Shown: positions 16,076 through 25,155 of the stretch, piece after piece
Layout of the letters: each line of letters starts with the position of its first letter
Numbering within the stretch: the stretch's first letter is position 1
Assembly: GCA_045640565.1 (NCBI GenBank)
Contig: JAZUFG010000076.1
Coordinates: 1 to 64,000 of the forward strand
From: RGIG3159 sp045640565
GTDB taxonomy: Bacteria; Bacillota; Clostridia; Oscillospirales; Oscillospiraceae
Reading direction: 5' to 3'
Length of the DNA stretch: 64,000 bases
Program-made: the position numbers and the translations under genes
The notes under the pieces: model-generated
Seen by the model: only the letters and a program-made list of their open reading frames with translations
What the model was told of the DNA's origin: nothing
The model's database searches: none

Positions 16076-16114
16076 CTGTGCTCTTGCCATTCAAGCAAGG
16101 GCACAGCCTTTTTT
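16076..16114 (+). terminator. Intrinsic terminator after the PrsW-like gene
   Basis: CTGTGCTCTTGC (16076-16087) pairs with GCAAGGGCACAG (16095-16106) with one G-U pair, followed by CCTTTTTT. It lies 20 nt after the stop codon. Confidence 0.85.
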
Positions 16115-16118
16115 GTAT

Positions 16119-16154
16119 AAAGAAAACAAGTGAGTCCGGACAAAGGACCCACTT
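16119..16154 (-). terminator. Probable intrinsic terminator of the pilus operon
   Basis: On the minus strand AAGTGGGTCC (16154-16145) pairs with GGACTCACTT (16137-16128) around a 7-nt loop, followed by GTTTTCTTT. It lies about 50 nt after the stop of the last sortase gene. Confidence 0.65.
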
Positions 16155-16204
16155 GTGAAAGGATAAAAAAGGATAAATAAAACTTATTTTGACGATTACG
16201 GCCT

Positions 16205-16858
16205 TTATTCGGGCCGGAGATCGCAGCGGACCGTATAACGGGTCCTGCCTCCCCAGGTGCAGGTAAAGAGGGTCAGGGGGTATTCCCCCTCCGTCATATA
16301 CTCCACTGCAGTGGGCTCCAGGGTCTCAAAGCTTGTGACCTGATAATGATAGCTTTCCCCATCCACAGTGACGAAATAAATATCATCCCCCGCGGTCAGG
16401 TTCGGCAGCCGCCCGAAATGGGTATCGTAATTGTGTCCCGCAATGACCATATCCCCCGAATAAACGGAGCCGGTATAGCGGCAGGGCGCAATATAGAGAT
16501 TTGAATTGCTCCAGTCGTTGATGATCGGCAATTCCAGGCCCAGGGCCGGGATCTGCAGGACTCCCACATAAAGGGCTCCGTCCATTTCCACGGTGGGCAT
16601 GGTCCGGGCCTTCTCCGGAAGGGCGGCTTCCTCTGTCTCTTCGGGAAGCTCTTCCCGGGGGGCGCTTTCCTCTTTCTCCGGGCTTTTCTCCTCCGCAGAT
16701 TCCTTGATAATGGATGACAGATCCTTCAAGGCGGCGTCGGACTGCTGCCCTGCTCCCATTTCCCGGGAGCGGTTAAAGACCGTCAAAGCGGCGGCAGCCA
16801 GGAGAAGGAGAACACCGATCAGCATCAGGGCCTTCCCGCCGGATCTATTCTTCTTCAT
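16205..16858 (-). CDS. Sortase (second sortase of the pilus locus)
   Basis: Membrane-anchored cysteine transpeptidase of 217 residues. An N-terminal helix (ALMLIGVLLLLAAAALTVF) is followed by an acidic Glu/Pro-rich linker (about 45-85) and the sortase barrel. Catalytic elements visible are His in IAGHNYDTHFG, Cys in TLFTCTWGG and the following Arg in RTRYTVRCDL. Compared with the class C enzyme encoded two genes upstream, it lacks a C-terminal membrane helix, which fits a housekeeping or anchoring type that could attach the pilus or the LPQTG protein to peptidoglycan. Its start overlaps the end of the LPQTG gene by 14 nt, so it belongs to the same operon. Confidence 0.88.
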   Translation of the reverse strand: MKKNRSGGKALMLIGVLLLLAAAALTVFNRSREMGAGQQSDAALKDLSSIIKESAEEKSPEKEESAPREELPEETEEAALPEKARTMPTVEMDGALYVGVLQIPALGLELPIINDWSNSNLYIAPCRYTGSVYSGDMVIAGHNYDTHFGRLPNLTAGDDIYFVTVDGESYHYQVTSFETLEPTAVEYMTEGEYPLTLFTCTWGGRTRYTVRCDLRPE

Positions 16859-17765
16859 TGGCTTTCCTGCGGTTCTTTACCCAGCCGAGAACGAAGAGGA
16901 AGACACCCAGAGATGCCATCACCGGCACAGGCCAGCGGAGCAGGCCGGTCTGAGGCAGGGTCTTTCCCGGGGGTGGGCTGTAGGTGTTGATCACCCGGTA
17001 GCCTCCGGGGACCCGGTCAATATAGACCTTGTAGCCATCCGGCTCCGGGACCTCCCGCACGGACCACTTGTATCCGCCCGGCAGATCTTCCCAGACATGA
17101 TGCCAGTCATTATCCTCCGAAAGGGTCACGGTATCATAGACCTCATCTCCCTGCAGGAGTTCGATCTTGACACTCTTGGGACGCTCCTCTTCATAGCCCT
17201 TATCTTCCCAGCGGACCTTCACATCCACCTGGTTATCCGCCAGCTTGGGCATGATCTCCATATCGTAATCCCAAAGCTCATCCGCGCCCCGGTAGGGCAG
17301 GCAGACCAGGAAGGGCTGGGCCTCATGGCTGATGCCGTTGGTAGTGAAACGGTCACTGGTCAGAAGATAGAGGCCGGGGGCCAGTTCTTCCTTTCCGGAG
17401 GGGAATTCCACCTCTCCGTACTTATCCGTGAGCGCATCATCCACGGGTTTCAGATTCACCCGCTTCTCAATAAAGGCATAGAGCTTCTCGCAGAGCTCCT
17501 GGGTCTTTTCTTTGCTCAGGTCCACCAGGTCGCCGGCTTTGCATTCCTTGAAATCCTTCGTGTAAACCAGGTTCCCGAAGGTTTCCATATCCGCCACCTG
17601 ATAGAGGTGAAAACGCACGCCGCTGCAGAGCTCCCCATCCACCTCAAAGGTGACCTTCAGGGAGAGTTCTTCCTCCCTGTCAAAGGGCTCAATGGCAAAG
17701 GCCGGCGCCGCAAGGGCAAAAAGGAGCAGAATAACGGTCAAGAGCAGGGCTGCTGTTCTTTTCAT
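16845..17765 (-). CDS. LPQTG-anchored minor (basal) pilin with a Cna-B-like domain
   Basis: Secreted surface protein of 306 residues. A signal peptide (residues 1-24, ending APAFA) is followed by an N-terminal pilin domain, a Cna-B/collagen-binding-type repeat (about 200-270, with DVKVRWED near its start and WSVREVPEPDGY near its end), and a sorting signal: LPQTG, a hydrophobic segment and the charged tail KNRRKANEEE. The size and the place next to two sortases suggest a basal or ancillary pilin. It starts 4 nt inside the end of the class C sortase gene. Confidence 0.82.
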   Translation of the reverse strand: MKRTAALLLTVILLLFALAAPAFAIEPFDREEELSLKVTFEVDGELCSGVRFHLYQVADMETFGNLVYTKDFKECKAGDLVDLSKEKTQELCEKLYAFIEKRVNLKPVDDALTDKYGEVEFPSGKEELAPGLYLLTSDRFTTNGISHEAQPFLVCLPYRGADELWDYDMEIMPKLADNQVDVKVRWEDKGYEEERPKSVKIELLQGDEVYDTVTLSEDNDWHHVWEDLPGGYKWSVREVPEPDGYKVYIDRVPGGYRVINTYSPPPGKTLPQTGLLRWPVPVMASLGVFLFVLGWVKNRRKANEEE

Positions 17766-18613
17766 AGTTCCGTTTTCTCCTTTCTTTGAACGTTCTTTTT
17801 CTTTTTGCGGCTGTCATGGGTAAAAAGCCAGATGATCAGAAGGAGGAGCAGGGGCGCCGCCGCAAAGGGCGCCACGGTCATGGGCCGAATGACTTCCGCT
17901 TCCGCGATCACATGGCGGACCGTCTCTTCCTCTTCATTTTCAATACGGTGCCCCCGCACCAAAAGGCGGTGGGTATTGATGCCATAGGGGGTACAGGTGA
18001 CGAGGGTGCAGTAGTCTTTCCCCTCCACCGGCGCCAAGGCATCCACCTGGTCCGGTTCCACGATCTGGATTCGGTCCACCTCATAGGTCAGGGTCTCATT
18101 CAGGATCCGCAGAAGGAAGTGGTCTCCCTCCCGCAGTTCGTCCAGTCTGGTGAAGAGTCTGGCGCTGGGCAGGCCCCGGTGTCCGGAAAGGACACAGTGG
18201 GAGCTCTCCCCGCCTACGGGGAGGCTGGACCAATCCAAGTGCCCCACGGCGGCCAGCAGGGTGGTATCCTTGGTGCCGTGATAGATGGGCAGAGAGCACT
18301 GAATGGAGGGAATCTCCACATAGCCCATAATGCCGCTGCCGGTGGGATCCAACTGCTTTTTGTAATCCTCCGTGCGGGCGTCATCCAGGGGAGAGACCCT
18401 TCCGGGTTCGATCTCGCTGTTGTAAGCCTGAGCAGCCTTCCAGATCTTTTCATAGCTGTCGTCTGCCAGGTTGGCAACCTCTTCCGAATAGGCCGTGATG
18501 GCGCGGGACTGATGGCGGCGGTTCCATGCTTCACTCAGGGTGGGATAGAGCAGGAGGCCGGCGCCGACCAGAAAAACCAATATTAAGAGAAAGGTCGACC
18601 CGCGCTTTTTCAT
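17762..18613 (-). CDS. Class C (pilin-polymerising) sortase
   Basis: Pilus-specific sortase of 283 residues with an N-terminal membrane helix, a catalytic core and a second C-terminal helix (APLLLLLIIWLF) followed by a basic tail, the usual topology of class C enzymes. Catalytic His is in LSGHRGLPSARLF, Cys in LVTCTPYGINTHRLLVRG and Arg follows in the same block. The segment MGYVEIPSIQCSLPIYHG is typical. A DPTGSG element upstream of the core may act as the lid found in class C sortases (usually DPF/W/Y); this is tentative. It follows the major pilin gene by 13 nt. Confidence 0.9.
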   Translation of the reverse strand: MKKRGSTFLLILVFLVGAGLLLYPTLSEAWNRRHQSRAITAYSEEVANLADDSYEKIWKAAQAYNSEIEPGRVSPLDDARTEDYKKQLDPTGSGIMGYVEIPSIQCSLPIYHGTKDTTLLAAVGHLDWSSLPVGGESSHCVLSGHRGLPSARLFTRLDELREGDHFLLRILNETLTYEVDRIQIVEPDQVDALAPVEGKDYCTLVTCTPYGINTHRLLVRGHRIENEEEETVRHVIAEAEVIRPMTVAPFAAAPLLLLLIIWLFTHDSRKKKKNVQRKEKTEL

Positions 18614-18626
18614 AGCTTACCTCAGA

Positions 18627-20213
18627 TTATTCTTTGGATTTCATCCGTTTCTTGGCAACCAGCAGGACAAAGGCGCCCAGGGCCAGGGCTCCGCCCACGA
18701 TGTAGAAGAGAGTGGTGCCCATGCCGCCGGTGACAGGCAGCTCCACACCGCGCTCGTTCTCAAAGACCAGACCGAGAACGTTCACATTATAGTCTGTAGT
18801 GACTGTTGTTCCCGTAACAGTAGTTGTTTCGTTCCCAGCCTCGTCAAAGTAGACTGTATGCTCTTCTCCGTATTTTGTAAGATCTGCTTTCTTGAATTCC
18901 ACCGTCGTGCCATTGAGAGCCCGGTTATAACCACTGGGAGCTTTGGTCTCTTTTAAGGTGTATTCTCCTTCTTTCAGGCCTTTAATCACGAGTACCCCGC
19001 TATTATTGATTGCAAATTCCGTCACAGTTCCATCGGGGTCCAGGTTATATACGCCCAGCGTCTCAGTTGCCGTTGCCTTAATCGGAGTAGTATCCGTTCC
19101 TTTGAAGAGAGAGAATTCCGCACCTTTTAAAACTTTTTTATCCTTACCGTCTATTTTGGTGAGGCCGACAGCGTAGGTATATGTCACTGTTTTCTTCTCC
19201 TCGGACTTTCGATAAGGGGATGCAGGAGGGGTAAACGGATTGTTAGGATTTTCAGAATCAACTGGCCGTGTATCACTGCCTATTCTATAATCAAAGTAGG
19301 CTGTATTGGGATTTCCGGGGGACGCAATCACGGCGTTCGTCAGAAGCTTTGCATTATAGGTCAGCTTAATAACCACATTCGCCTCATATTTTGATGTCCC
19401 TGCATCTGTAGCCCATGGGGCGGAAACTGTAAATGTTCGGCCGCTATCATTCCAGAATACTTTGTATTCCGTACCTTTAGTCTTTTCGCTGCCGTCAAAA
19501 TAGACTTTAAGAGAACTTTTATCTATCTCGAAGCCCTCACAAATCGTATCTGTGAGGTAATAAGTCAGAACCTTTTCCTCCCCCACATAGTCTGTAGCAT
19601 TAAAGGAAACTTCAAAAGTTACCGTATCCCCAAAATTGACAGAGTTCTCGGTTACCTTGGGATCATAATTTGCTGTGTTCGTATCTGCGACAATATATTT
19701 CCCAAGAGTAACTTTTCCCTCCGAATCATACCAAGCGGGCCCCTGGTTTTTATCAATCAGGGTGGCATTCGGAGTAGTCGTGTCCACAGAGACAGCCTTT
19801 GCGCCAAGGGTGGATTCTATGTAGTAATAGCCATAATCCAGCCCATCGAAAGTAACGGTATTCGCTTTAGCCTCCTCCGTTTTTACTGCCGTGCCCTTAA
19901 TCGTTCCGAGGAAGGTAACTGCCCCCTCCGTAAGATGACCCGATGAATCCTTTCCGGCAGTCTTAACGGTAATATTACCAGACGCGTCCTGCTCGAAATA
20001 ATCATTTGTTCCCAAGGTCCCGTTGTAAGTATAGGCCACAGAAACCGGATTATTTGACTTTTCAATCGTTGCGCCAAAGATCTTATACAGTGTGTAGGTT
20101 TCACCCTTTGTGGTGTTGGAAATCGTGATAGAACCGTCTGAGGCAGCAAAAGCATTTACACTCAGCACAAAGACTATCAATACGATCAGGAGGATTGCTA
20201 ACAGTTTTTTCAT
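18627..20213 (-). CDS. Major pilin, isopeptide-forming fimbrial backbone protein
   Basis: Secreted pilus shaft subunit of 528 residues. A signal peptide (residues 1-23) is followed by an N-terminal domain (ISNTTKGETYTLYKIFGA), a central isopeptide-type D2-like domain (NFGDTVTFEVSFNATDY), a Cna-B/SpaA-like domain with LKGAEFSLFKG and YTLKETKAPSGYN (an E-box-like block with the conserved KETKAP), and a sorting signal LPVTG plus hydrophobic stretch and KKRMKSKE tail. I could not place the canonical pilin-motif lysine with confidence. The class C sortase gene follows directly. Its start overlaps the stop of the tip-protein gene. Confidence 0.88.
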   Translation of the reverse strand: MKKLLAILLIVLIVFVLSVNAFAASDGSITISNTTKGETYTLYKIFGATIEKSNNPVSVAYTYNGTLGTNDYFEQDASGNITVKTAGKDSSGHLTEGAVTFLGTIKGTAVKTEEAKANTVTFDGLDYGYYYIESTLGAKAVSVDTTTPNATLIDKNQGPAWYDSEGKVTLGKYIVADTNTANYDPKVTENSVNFGDTVTFEVSFNATDYVGEEKVLTYYLTDTICEGFEIDKSSLKVYFDGSEKTKGTEYKVFWNDSGRTFTVSAPWATDAGTSKYEANVVIKLTYNAKLLTNAVIASPGNPNTAYFDYRIGSDTRPVDSENPNNPFTPPASPYRKSEEKKTVTYTYAVGLTKIDGKDKKVLKGAEFSLFKGTDTTPIKATATETLGVYNLDPDGTVTEFAINNSGVLVIKGLKEGEYTLKETKAPSGYNRALNGTTVEFKKADLTKYGEEHTVYFDEAGNETTTVTGTTVTTDYNVNVLGLVFENERGVELPVTGGMGTTLFYIVGGALALGAFVLLVAKKRMKSKE

Positions 20214-23200
20214 GCCTTTTTCCCTCTTTTTAATGTATTATTGTGAATTATGTTATTCTTAATCAAAAGTAAAAAACCCAGCCCCAGGAATACCGTTCCC
20301 AGTTCCATAAAGATTGTATTCCCACTGCCGCCGGTCGCCGGCAGAATTACGCCGGGAGAGTTCGTGACTGTAGCGGCAGCGAGGTAAACATTGTCCGTTG
20401 CCTCCTCTGCTACAGTGACCTTTCCTGCTGTATAGCCACCTGCCCCACCTATTGTCCTATCATAAACAGGGGCATCATATGCGGCGATGTAACCGTCCAG
20501 CGGTTCCTCTATGATATAATAAGAAATTGTTTGTCCACTGTCATTATAGGGCTTCAGTTTTTCCACTGTTGCTGACCAGCCGTTTTCAGCGTTAAGCGTC
20601 AGTATCTTCTGAACTGGCGATACACCGGAGTCATCCATAAGCGGCGTAAGCTCCGTAGCGTCCTCTATAGCAGAGTAAAGCTTGACGGTGACCTCTTTTT
20701 TATTCGCATCCCCAATGGAGGAATCCCATTGTTTGGAAACTGTGATACTCAAGAGATTGCTTTCCGTCTGAACCACCGGATGGGCATAGGGTATGTCATA
20801 CTCTTCTTCGCCTATTTCATAACTTGCGGTTGCTGCCGTATTAGAGTGGAAACCGGGTTTCCCTGAACTCGTGGAATTCGATTCATAGTCAGTTTTTGGA
20901 TCACCCACTGTACTTCCGTATGGATCCGCTCCGTCTAAAAGATTTGCTTCATAGGTATCCTTAGCAGTTTTCGTAAGCCTCACATTGAAAGATAGTTCAT
21001 ACTTGTCTTCAATCAGCAGCTGAAGATCAGGATTAAAGACTGCTGAAATTGTCTTTGTTTCAGCATTGTAGGATACGGATGTCAGTATCGGTTTGTTGTC
21101 GGTTTTGTTATCTGCTGTAAAGTTCTCTGTTTTCCCTGCCGTTGTGGTACTGTCCGTAAACGTTCCACTACAGATTGAGCGCTCATAGAGTGTTTTTTTG
21201 CTGTTATTGCTGTCTTTCACTGTAACCTTAATATCGGCATTCTCTCCGTAGAGAGACACATAGTCCGAAAGCTGATCCGTAATCGTAAGTTTTTTAAAAT
21301 CCCGATTGATTCCAAGAATCTCTTCCAGCTTTGTAAGCAAATTGCTATATTCCGATGAAGTGACAACATCTCCCTCTCCTGCCATATATTCCAGCAATTC
21401 TTTATCGTTTTCCAAGCTTGACGATACGCCGATGGCAAAAACATCCACCGTAGGATATGCCTCATGTAATTCATCAATACGTGCTTTCGTCTGCTTTGTA
21501 TTCTGTGCTTTTGTGCTTACTCCAGTTTTATAAGGCGTGTTATCATCGAAACTTCCATCATTGTCCGAAGATTTTTCCTCTTTTTCCTGACCATTGCCAT
21601 AGCGGGTGTTCTTATCATCCATCCAGAAGGTAGGCACGCCATCACTGATAAAGACCATAATTGTTTTTCTATTTTCAGTGTCACCCAACGCCAGCATATC
21701 CATTGCTCTGTAGATAGCCGCACAATAGTTCGTACCCCATTTTATTGTACCATTATTTGGGTGACAGTCTACATTTACATAACTGCTCATCCAACCATCC
21801 GTTTCAAACTTCGCATCATTCAAATAATACAAAGTACCTGTCTTTGGATGGCCATCCTTTAAATTTATTGCTCCTGCACCATCAACAGCACCGCCGAAAG
21901 ATACGACCGCATATCGGTTCTGCTCATTCAACTCCATAAAAGACTCTAAAAAACCTTTTTTGTGGGCAGAACCCGTACCATAGCCGTTGACTATTTCATC
22001 AATAGCTACCCAACGGTAATCATAATTTCCATTATGATCTCTAACATCTTTCATAGTGTCATGTATCATACTGTTTGACTTATCCAGTACAATCAGCATA
22101 TCCATGGCCTCCGTCTGCTCGTAGGGACCGGCATTCAGATAGAGGCGGTAAAACTCTTTCAATGAAGACGCCGCCGAACCATCATCAAGATCGGTATCCG
22201 GATTATTTACTGTTGTACTTTTATCCCCCAGCCAGTCAATCGTCTTTTGCTGGGATAAATATCCTCCAGCCGCAGGCTCAGAACTTGCTCTCAAGGTTGC
22301 TCCAAGCCTCATAGGAGCAACAGATTTCATTAGAATCGGTGTCTCCTCTTTTGCATGCTGGGCAGCTAAAGCAAAACCGTAAAGCTTGTCTTCCCCGCTA
22401 TAAGACAAGCAATAATCCTCTTCCCCGTATTCCCAAGTATCCAAAGGCTCTGCTCGCATTTCCGGGAAGGGTTCTTCGGACTCATTGGCCTCAAGGGATT
22501 CTATGTTTTCTTCCGGCTCCTGCCCCGTGATTACCGGTTCTTCTATTCTTTCCGCAGAATCTTCGTCCGGATTCGGTTCCACACTAACCTTGGCTGTCTC
22601 ATAATCTTCCGTTTCCTCAATTATTTCAGGCTCTTTCTCCTCCTCGCTTTCCTCAGCTTCTTCGGGCTCCTCCAAATCGGTGGGAAGGAGGGCAGCCAGA
22701 GCGTAAGCGATGGGGTCGATTTCAGCCTCTTCTTCAGGCTCTTCTTTTTCCGCTTCCAGGGCAGCAAGCTCTTCCTCGCTGAGGAGAATCAGAGCATAGC
22801 TGCGCAGGCCCTCGTCTTCGGGGGCCTCCTCCAGGGCGGGCTTTTCCAAATTGGCTTCCAGGGTCAGCTCATAACCCGTCAGGTCCAGGTCCTCGCCGTT
22901 TTGGGTGACCCGGAAACGGTAGAGGTCCAGAGCGTGGAGCTCTTCCTCCTCTTCCTGCGCAGAGGACAGGACGGGAAGGGCCATATTCTTCCAAAGCTCG
23001 GTATCCTCCTTGGGGTCCACCTTCTCCAGGCTGAGAGTGGCCGTGCCGGAAAGGGCGGGGGCCAGAGTCAGGGTCGCGGAGAGATTTTCATCCTCATAGG
23101 TCAGCTTGGTCTCGTCCTTCAGCTCGGAAAGGAGGCCGAAGCCGTAAATTTCGGCATTATCATAGGCGTATTCGCCGCAGCATACTTTATCGTAGTGGTT

Positions 23201-24190
23201 ACCTTCCACCGTCAGGAAGGTATCTTCCTCCAGGGCGGCAACGATGCCCACATGGGTGGTATTGCTTTCCTCCAGGCCGTCCCGGTCAAAGAAGACCAGA
23301 TCGCCCACCCGGGGGGTAAAGTCGGCATCCGCAAAGCGGCCCAGGGTTTTCAGTTCGCTGACCCAGGCAGTGCAGCCGGCAGCCGAGGGGATGACCTCCT
23401 CCGGCACATTTGCATAGCGGAGGCAGAAGGAGATGAACATGGCGCACCAATCCCCGTAGGCATCGCCGTACCATTCGCCGTAGCGGGTATAGCCGTTTTT
23501 GCCGCCGGCCTTGTTATAACGGAAGTTCTTTTCGCTCTCCGTATAGCCCAGCTGGGTGCGGGCAATGGCCAGCAGGTCTTCGGCATAATCGCCGGTCAGG
23601 ATCGCAGAGGCAAGGGACTTCTCCCAGATCTCTCGGTTCTCCAGGTCCGCAGTATCGTCACTGGCCTCCCGGTAGCATTCGTCCCCGTGGACATGCTCCT
23701 CTTCCCCGCAGGAAAGATAACGATAGCATTCCTCGCTGTGGACATGGCCCTCTTCCAATTCGCAGGTGAGCGTCTTGATCTGCTCATAGCAGGCATCTTC
23801 GTGGCTGTGGCCTTTAGACTCCTCCAGCCCGCAGATCAGCTCGTGGGATTCAGGGTCATAGCAAGCATCCCCGTGGGTGTGGCCTTCGGACTCCTCCAGC
23901 TCACAGACCAGCTCGCCCCGCTCCAGGGTATAGCAGGCCTCCCCATGGGCATGGCCTTCCTCCAAGCCGCAAAGGGCTTCCTCGCTGACTGCATAGCATT
24001 CCTCGGAATGGGTATGTTCCTCCTTGCCGCAAATCAGCTCCCGGTTCATGGTGATGGCGGGCAGCACAAGGGAGGAAACCGTGGCAAGCACGACTCCCAG
24101 GGAAATCAATCCCGCCGTCCGACGGGTGCGTTTCTCCGTCCGGTGGACCCTATTCATTTTTGCCGTTTCCTGCAAGAAATCCTGACGCAT
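20210..24190 (-). CDS. Pilus tip adhesin with Cys/His repeats, CHAP, VWA and LPATG anchor
   Basis: A 1326-residue surface protein. A hydrophobic export segment lies at about 27-48. Residues 54-173 contain six repeats of the form C..xEE..HxHxxxCY. Residues about 204-355 resemble a CHAP-type NlpC/P60-like amidase (Cys249 in GDWCAMFISF, His313 in THVGIVAAL). A long Glu-rich spacer (about 465-590) is followed by a VWA domain with the MIDAS-like VLDKSNSM near 705, a Cna-B-like domain (VSKQWDSS onward), and the LPATG sorting signal with hydrophobic stretch and basic tail. GGAG 8 nt before ATG 24190 supports this start. VWA proteins are the usual sortase-pilus tips. A fused peptidoglycan hydrolase-like domain may help the pilus pass the wall; that is inference. 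Confidence 0.87.
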   Translation of the reverse strand: MRQDFLQETAKMNRVHRTEKRTRRTAGLISLGVVLATVSSLVLPAITMNRELICGKEEHTHSEECYAVSEEALCGLEEGHAHGEACYTLERGELVCELEESEGHTHGDACYDPESHELICGLEESKGHSHEDACYEQIKTLTCELEEGHVHSEECYRYLSCGEEEHVHGDECYREASDDTADLENREIWEKSLASAILTGDYAEDLLAIARTQLGYTESEKNFRYNKAGGKNGYTRYGEWYGDAYGDWCAMFISFCLRYANVPEEVIPSAAGCTAWVSELKTLGRFADADFTPRVGDLVFFDRDGLEESNTTHVGIVAALEEDTFLTVEGNHYDKVCCGEYAYDNAEIYGFGLLSELKDETKLTYEDENLSATLTLAPALSGTATLSLEKVDPKEDTELWKNMALPVLSSAQEEEEELHALDLYRFRVTQNGEDLDLTGYELTLEANLEKPALEEAPEDEGLRSYALILLSEEELAALEAEKEEPEEEAEIDPIAYALAALLPTDLEEPEEAEESEEEKEPEIIEETEDYETAKVSVEPNPDEDSAERIEEPVITGQEPEENIESLEANESEEPFPEMRAEPLDTWEYGEEDYCLSYSGEDKLYGFALAAQHAKEETPILMKSVAPMRLGATLRASSEPAAGGYLSQQKTIDWLGDKSTTVNNPDTDLDDGSAASSLKEFYRLYLNAGPYEQTEAMDMLIVLDKSNSMIHDTMKDVRDHNGNYDYRWVAIDEIVNGYGTGSAHKKGFLESFMELNEQNRYAVVSFGGAVDGAGAINLKDGHPKTGTLYYLNDAKFETDGWMSSYVNVDCHPNNGTIKWGTNYCAAIYRAMDMLALGDTENRKTIMVFISDGVPTFWMDDKNTRYGNGQEKEEKSSDNDGSFDDNTPYKTGVSTKAQNTKQTKARIDELHEAYPTVDVFAIGVSSSLENDKELLEYMAGEGDVVTSSEYSNLLTKLEEILGINRDFKKLTITDQLSDYVSLYGENADIKVTVKDSNNSKKTLYERSICSGTFTDSTTTAGKTENFTADNKTDNKPILTSVSYNAETKTISAVFNPDLQLLIEDKYELSFNVRLTKTAKDTYEANLLDGADPYGSTVGDPKTDYESNSTSSGKPGFHSNTAATASYEIGEEEYDIPYAHPVVQTESNLLSITVSKQWDSSIGDANKKEVTVKLYSAIEDATELTPLMDDSGVSPVQKILTLNAENGWSATVEKLKPYNDSGQTISYYIIEEPLDGYIAAYDAPVYDRTIGGAGGYTAGKVTVAEEATDNVYLAAATVTNSPGVILPATGGSGNTIFMELGTVFLGLGFLLLIKNNIIHNNTLKRGKKA
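23672..24031 (-). repeat. Six in-frame Cys/His repeats in the tip adhesin
   Basis: Coding repeats of about 13-21 residues (protein residues 54-173), each with one Cys, acidic residues, an HxH core and a CY end: for example CGKEEHTHSEECY, CGLEEGHAHGEACY and CGEEEHVHGDECY. Spacers between repeats vary in length. Two Cys and two His per unit would suit metal binding, for example zinc. Confidence 0.85.
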
Positions 24191-24229
24191 GGCAATTCTC
24201 CGTTTAAACCGCGTTATGCGGTGTATTTC

Positions 24230-24937
24230 TTATTGATTATCTCTCCGAAAGAAGGAGCCGACCCGTTCCTGAACCCGGTCTGCATGCTCCCCGAAGGAAT
24301 CTGCAAGGCCCTGGTAGGTCTCCCGAATGATGGGGCCTATGCCCGCTTCCGCAAGCTCGTTCAAGGGACCGATTCGCTCAAAGGGCCAGACGCTGAAAAT
24401 GAGCTTGCCGATCATCTGTTCCCGGTCCACACAGCCAAGGGCGGTGTTCCGGCTGTCCAGGGCGGTGGCACGGTGGTCCCCCAGGAGGAAGTATTTCTCC
24501 TCCGGCACCTGGTAGGGCAGCTCGATGTTACAGTCACCGAAGGCCTTCTCCGTCAGATAGGGCTCCTCCAGATATTCGCCGTCCACATAGACATTGCCCT
24601 CTTCATCGATGTTGACCCATTCTCCCGGACCGGCAATATAGCGTTTCACCAAAACTTTATTCTCATAGTAGAAGGCGACGATATCGCCCCGGCGGAGCTC
24701 CGAGCCCTTGATCGCCGTCACGATCTCTCCCTCTACCAGGGTGGGCTCCATGGAAGTTCCGTAGATTCGCAGAACCGGAAGCAGAAGCATAACGATCAGC
24801 ACCACCACGGCCGCCAGCGAAATCAGGGAAAGGACCGTGCTGCGCAGAATCTTTCGGAAGCTTTGCTTATACTGCTCTTTTTCCAGCTCGCGGACAAGCT
24901 CTTCCTCATTGGGAAGGATCAACTTTTCTTCATTCAC
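24230..24937 (-). CDS. lepB: Signal peptidase I (S26 family) of the pilus locus
   Basis: Membrane serine/lysine protease of 235 residues that removes signal peptides. After a cytoplasmic N-terminus and a helix (VLSLISLAAVVVLIVMLLLP), the catalytic Ser is in YGTSMEPTL and the general-base Lys in KVLVKRYIAGPGE; the later box GDHRATALDSR is typical of type I enzymes. It is the first gene of the pilus cluster, 40 nt upstream of the tip-protein gene, as in many Gram-positive pilus islands where a dedicated signal peptidase accompanies assembly. Confidence 0.92.
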   Translation of the reverse strand: MNEEKLILPNEEELVRELEKEQYKQSFRKILRSTVLSLISLAAVVVLIVMLLLPVLRIYGTSMEPTLVEGEIVTAIKGSELRRGDIVAFYYENKVLVKRYIAGPGEWVNIDEEGNVYVDGEYLEEPYLTEKAFGDCNIELPYQVPEEKYFLLGDHRATALDSRNTALGCVDREQMIGKLIFSVWPFERIGPLNELAEAGIGPIIRETYQGLADSFGEHADRVQERVGSFFRRDNQ

Positions 24938-24985
24938 CGCTTGTCCCTTTCCTCCCTATAGACATAGTGCGTGCATTTTGGAATA

Positions 24986-25002
24986 TGTTACCATAAGTAA
25001 CA
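24986..25002. promoter_or_regulatory. Palindrome TGTTAC-N5-GTAACA upstream of the pilus operon
   Basis: A perfect 6-bp inverted repeat with a 5-nt spacer, 49 nt upstream of the signal peptidase start. It may be an operator. A weak TTGTAA element lies further upstream on the minus strand, so the promoter itself is uncertain. Confidence 0.4.
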
Positions 25003-25016
25003 AAAAAATTACAAGG

Positions 25017-25032
25017 ATTATTTGCAAATAAT
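25017..25032. promoter_or_regulatory. Perfect 16-bp palindrome upstream of the pilus operon
   Basis: ATTATTTGCAAATAAT reads identically on both strands and lies in the AT-rich stretch between the pilus operon and the pfkA terminator. It is a candidate regulator site; nothing in the window identifies the regulator. Confidence 0.4.
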
Positions 25033-25094
25033 TACAAATTTTTTCTTTTTGATATGAAGACTTTTATGTTCTAAATAAGCTATGGAAAGAGGAC

Positions 25095-25132
25095 ATAAAA
25101 AATCCCCTTCTGTCCGAAGACAAAAGGAGATT
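25095..25132 (-). terminator. Intrinsic terminator of pfkA
   Basis: On the minus strand AATCTCCTTTTGTC and GACAGAAGGGGATT pair over 14 positions (two G-U) around a TTCG tetraloop, followed by TTTT. It lies 24 nt after the pfkA stop. Confidence 0.85.
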
Positions 25133-25155
25133 CTTTTCTATTCCTTTATCGGGAC

